Assembly (NCBI GenBank): GCA_012295275.1
Contig: CM022665.1
Span: forward strand, 17,216,476-17,280,475
Source of the DNA: Chrysomallon squamiferum
Lineage: Eukaryota > Mollusca > Gastropoda > Neomphalida > Peltospiridae
Length of the DNA: 64,000 bases
Direction: 5' to 3'
Under the pieces are notes generated by a model. The model saw only the letters and a list, made by a program, of their open reading frames with translations. It was not told the origin of the DNA and did no database searches. This document shows, piece by piece, positions 63,490 to 64,000 of the stretch (positions within the stretch are counted from its first letter, which is position 1; each line of letters starts with the position of its first letter). A program made the position numbers and the translations under genes.

Positions 63490-64000
63490 CACACCAGAAA
63501 TGTACATACAGTATGTACAGATGTATATATTATATATAGCAATCATTTAAAAAATTATGCTATTTAGTTTGTATTAATTATTTTTTCACTGCAAGTACTG
63601 TGAAGAAAACATATTAGGTCCATTAGTGTCAGAAACCTGTTTTTATTATCCTATACAAATGTTTACTGTCTATATTAATTAAATCATGTGGCTTTTAGTA
63701 TCCTAACCACGTTTATTAATTTATTAATTATATTTTCAGTGTAAGTGTTAGGAACAAACCACACAACCATTAACAGAACCAGATATTTTTAAAAAATTCA
63801 CTTTATAACATTATGCTGTATGTACTAACTGAAATAAAAGTATTTTTTCATGTAAATTTTGTGAAGAAATTATAATATTTCCAGCAGTACTAGATATTTG
63901 TTTTATTATTACTTGCAGATTTAATTTCAAATTTTAATTGTGATAATTTATTATATTTTCATTGTAAATCTAACTATGGAAGTACATTATCATCAACAAA

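Overview
This is an AT-rich, intron-rich animal nuclear window, most likely from a mollusc. The support for that is spliced genes with GT/AG introns, dense microsatellites, a tRNA-derived SINE body and a second SINE tail of types I associate with molluscan genomes, and the short motif GGGAGGTAA in several intergenic or intronic places. No bacterial features, CRISPR arrays or operons are present. The species cannot be named from the sequence alone.

Two protein-coding genes can be reconstructed and they are divergent (head to head). On the minus strand, positions 46149 to 27681 carry a transgelin/Mp20-type calponin-family gene: a calponin-homology (CH) domain followed by one C-terminal calponin-like repeat. 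It has two alternative first coding exons about 9.7 kb apart that encode clearly related N-terminal tails, each with its own promoter-like sequence. On the plus strand, from 51833 and running off the right edge, is ORC3, subunit 3 of the origin recognition complex. Seventeen in-phase exons give 605 residues, and only about the last 100 residues lie beyond the window. Between the two genes is a pyrimidine-only minisatellite of about 2 kb (48.8-50.9 kb), ending about 1 kb before the ORC3 start codon.

The left 27 kb has no gene I can name. It holds one good orphan minus-strand exon (14436-14783), three weak plus-strand candidate terminal exons (8060, 10402, 19664), a compacted 5S rRNA-like sequence (21355-21451), two hAT-type MITEs (7325 and 22417), a MITE nested inside a retrotransposon gag fragment (17.1-17.7 kb), a short SINE-like insertion with perfect target duplications (2783-2890), and many decayed minisatellites and microsatellites. 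A pogo-like MITE and a tRNA-derived SINE sit in the transgelin-like gene's second intron.

The most interesting structural observation is that in both genes an intron is filled by a tandem repeat whose unit contains the last bases of the preceding exon plus its splice donor (transgelin-like exon 2, about 45-bp unit; ORC3 exon 12, about 150-bp unit). A second window-scale observation is a sharp fall in CpG content from roughly 20 per kb to about 3 per kb just after the first ORC3 exons. It is mirrored by CpG-to-TpG/CpA changes in an intronic copy of a repeat that also lies upstream of the gene. This is what a germline-methylated gene body next to unmethylated DNA would look like.
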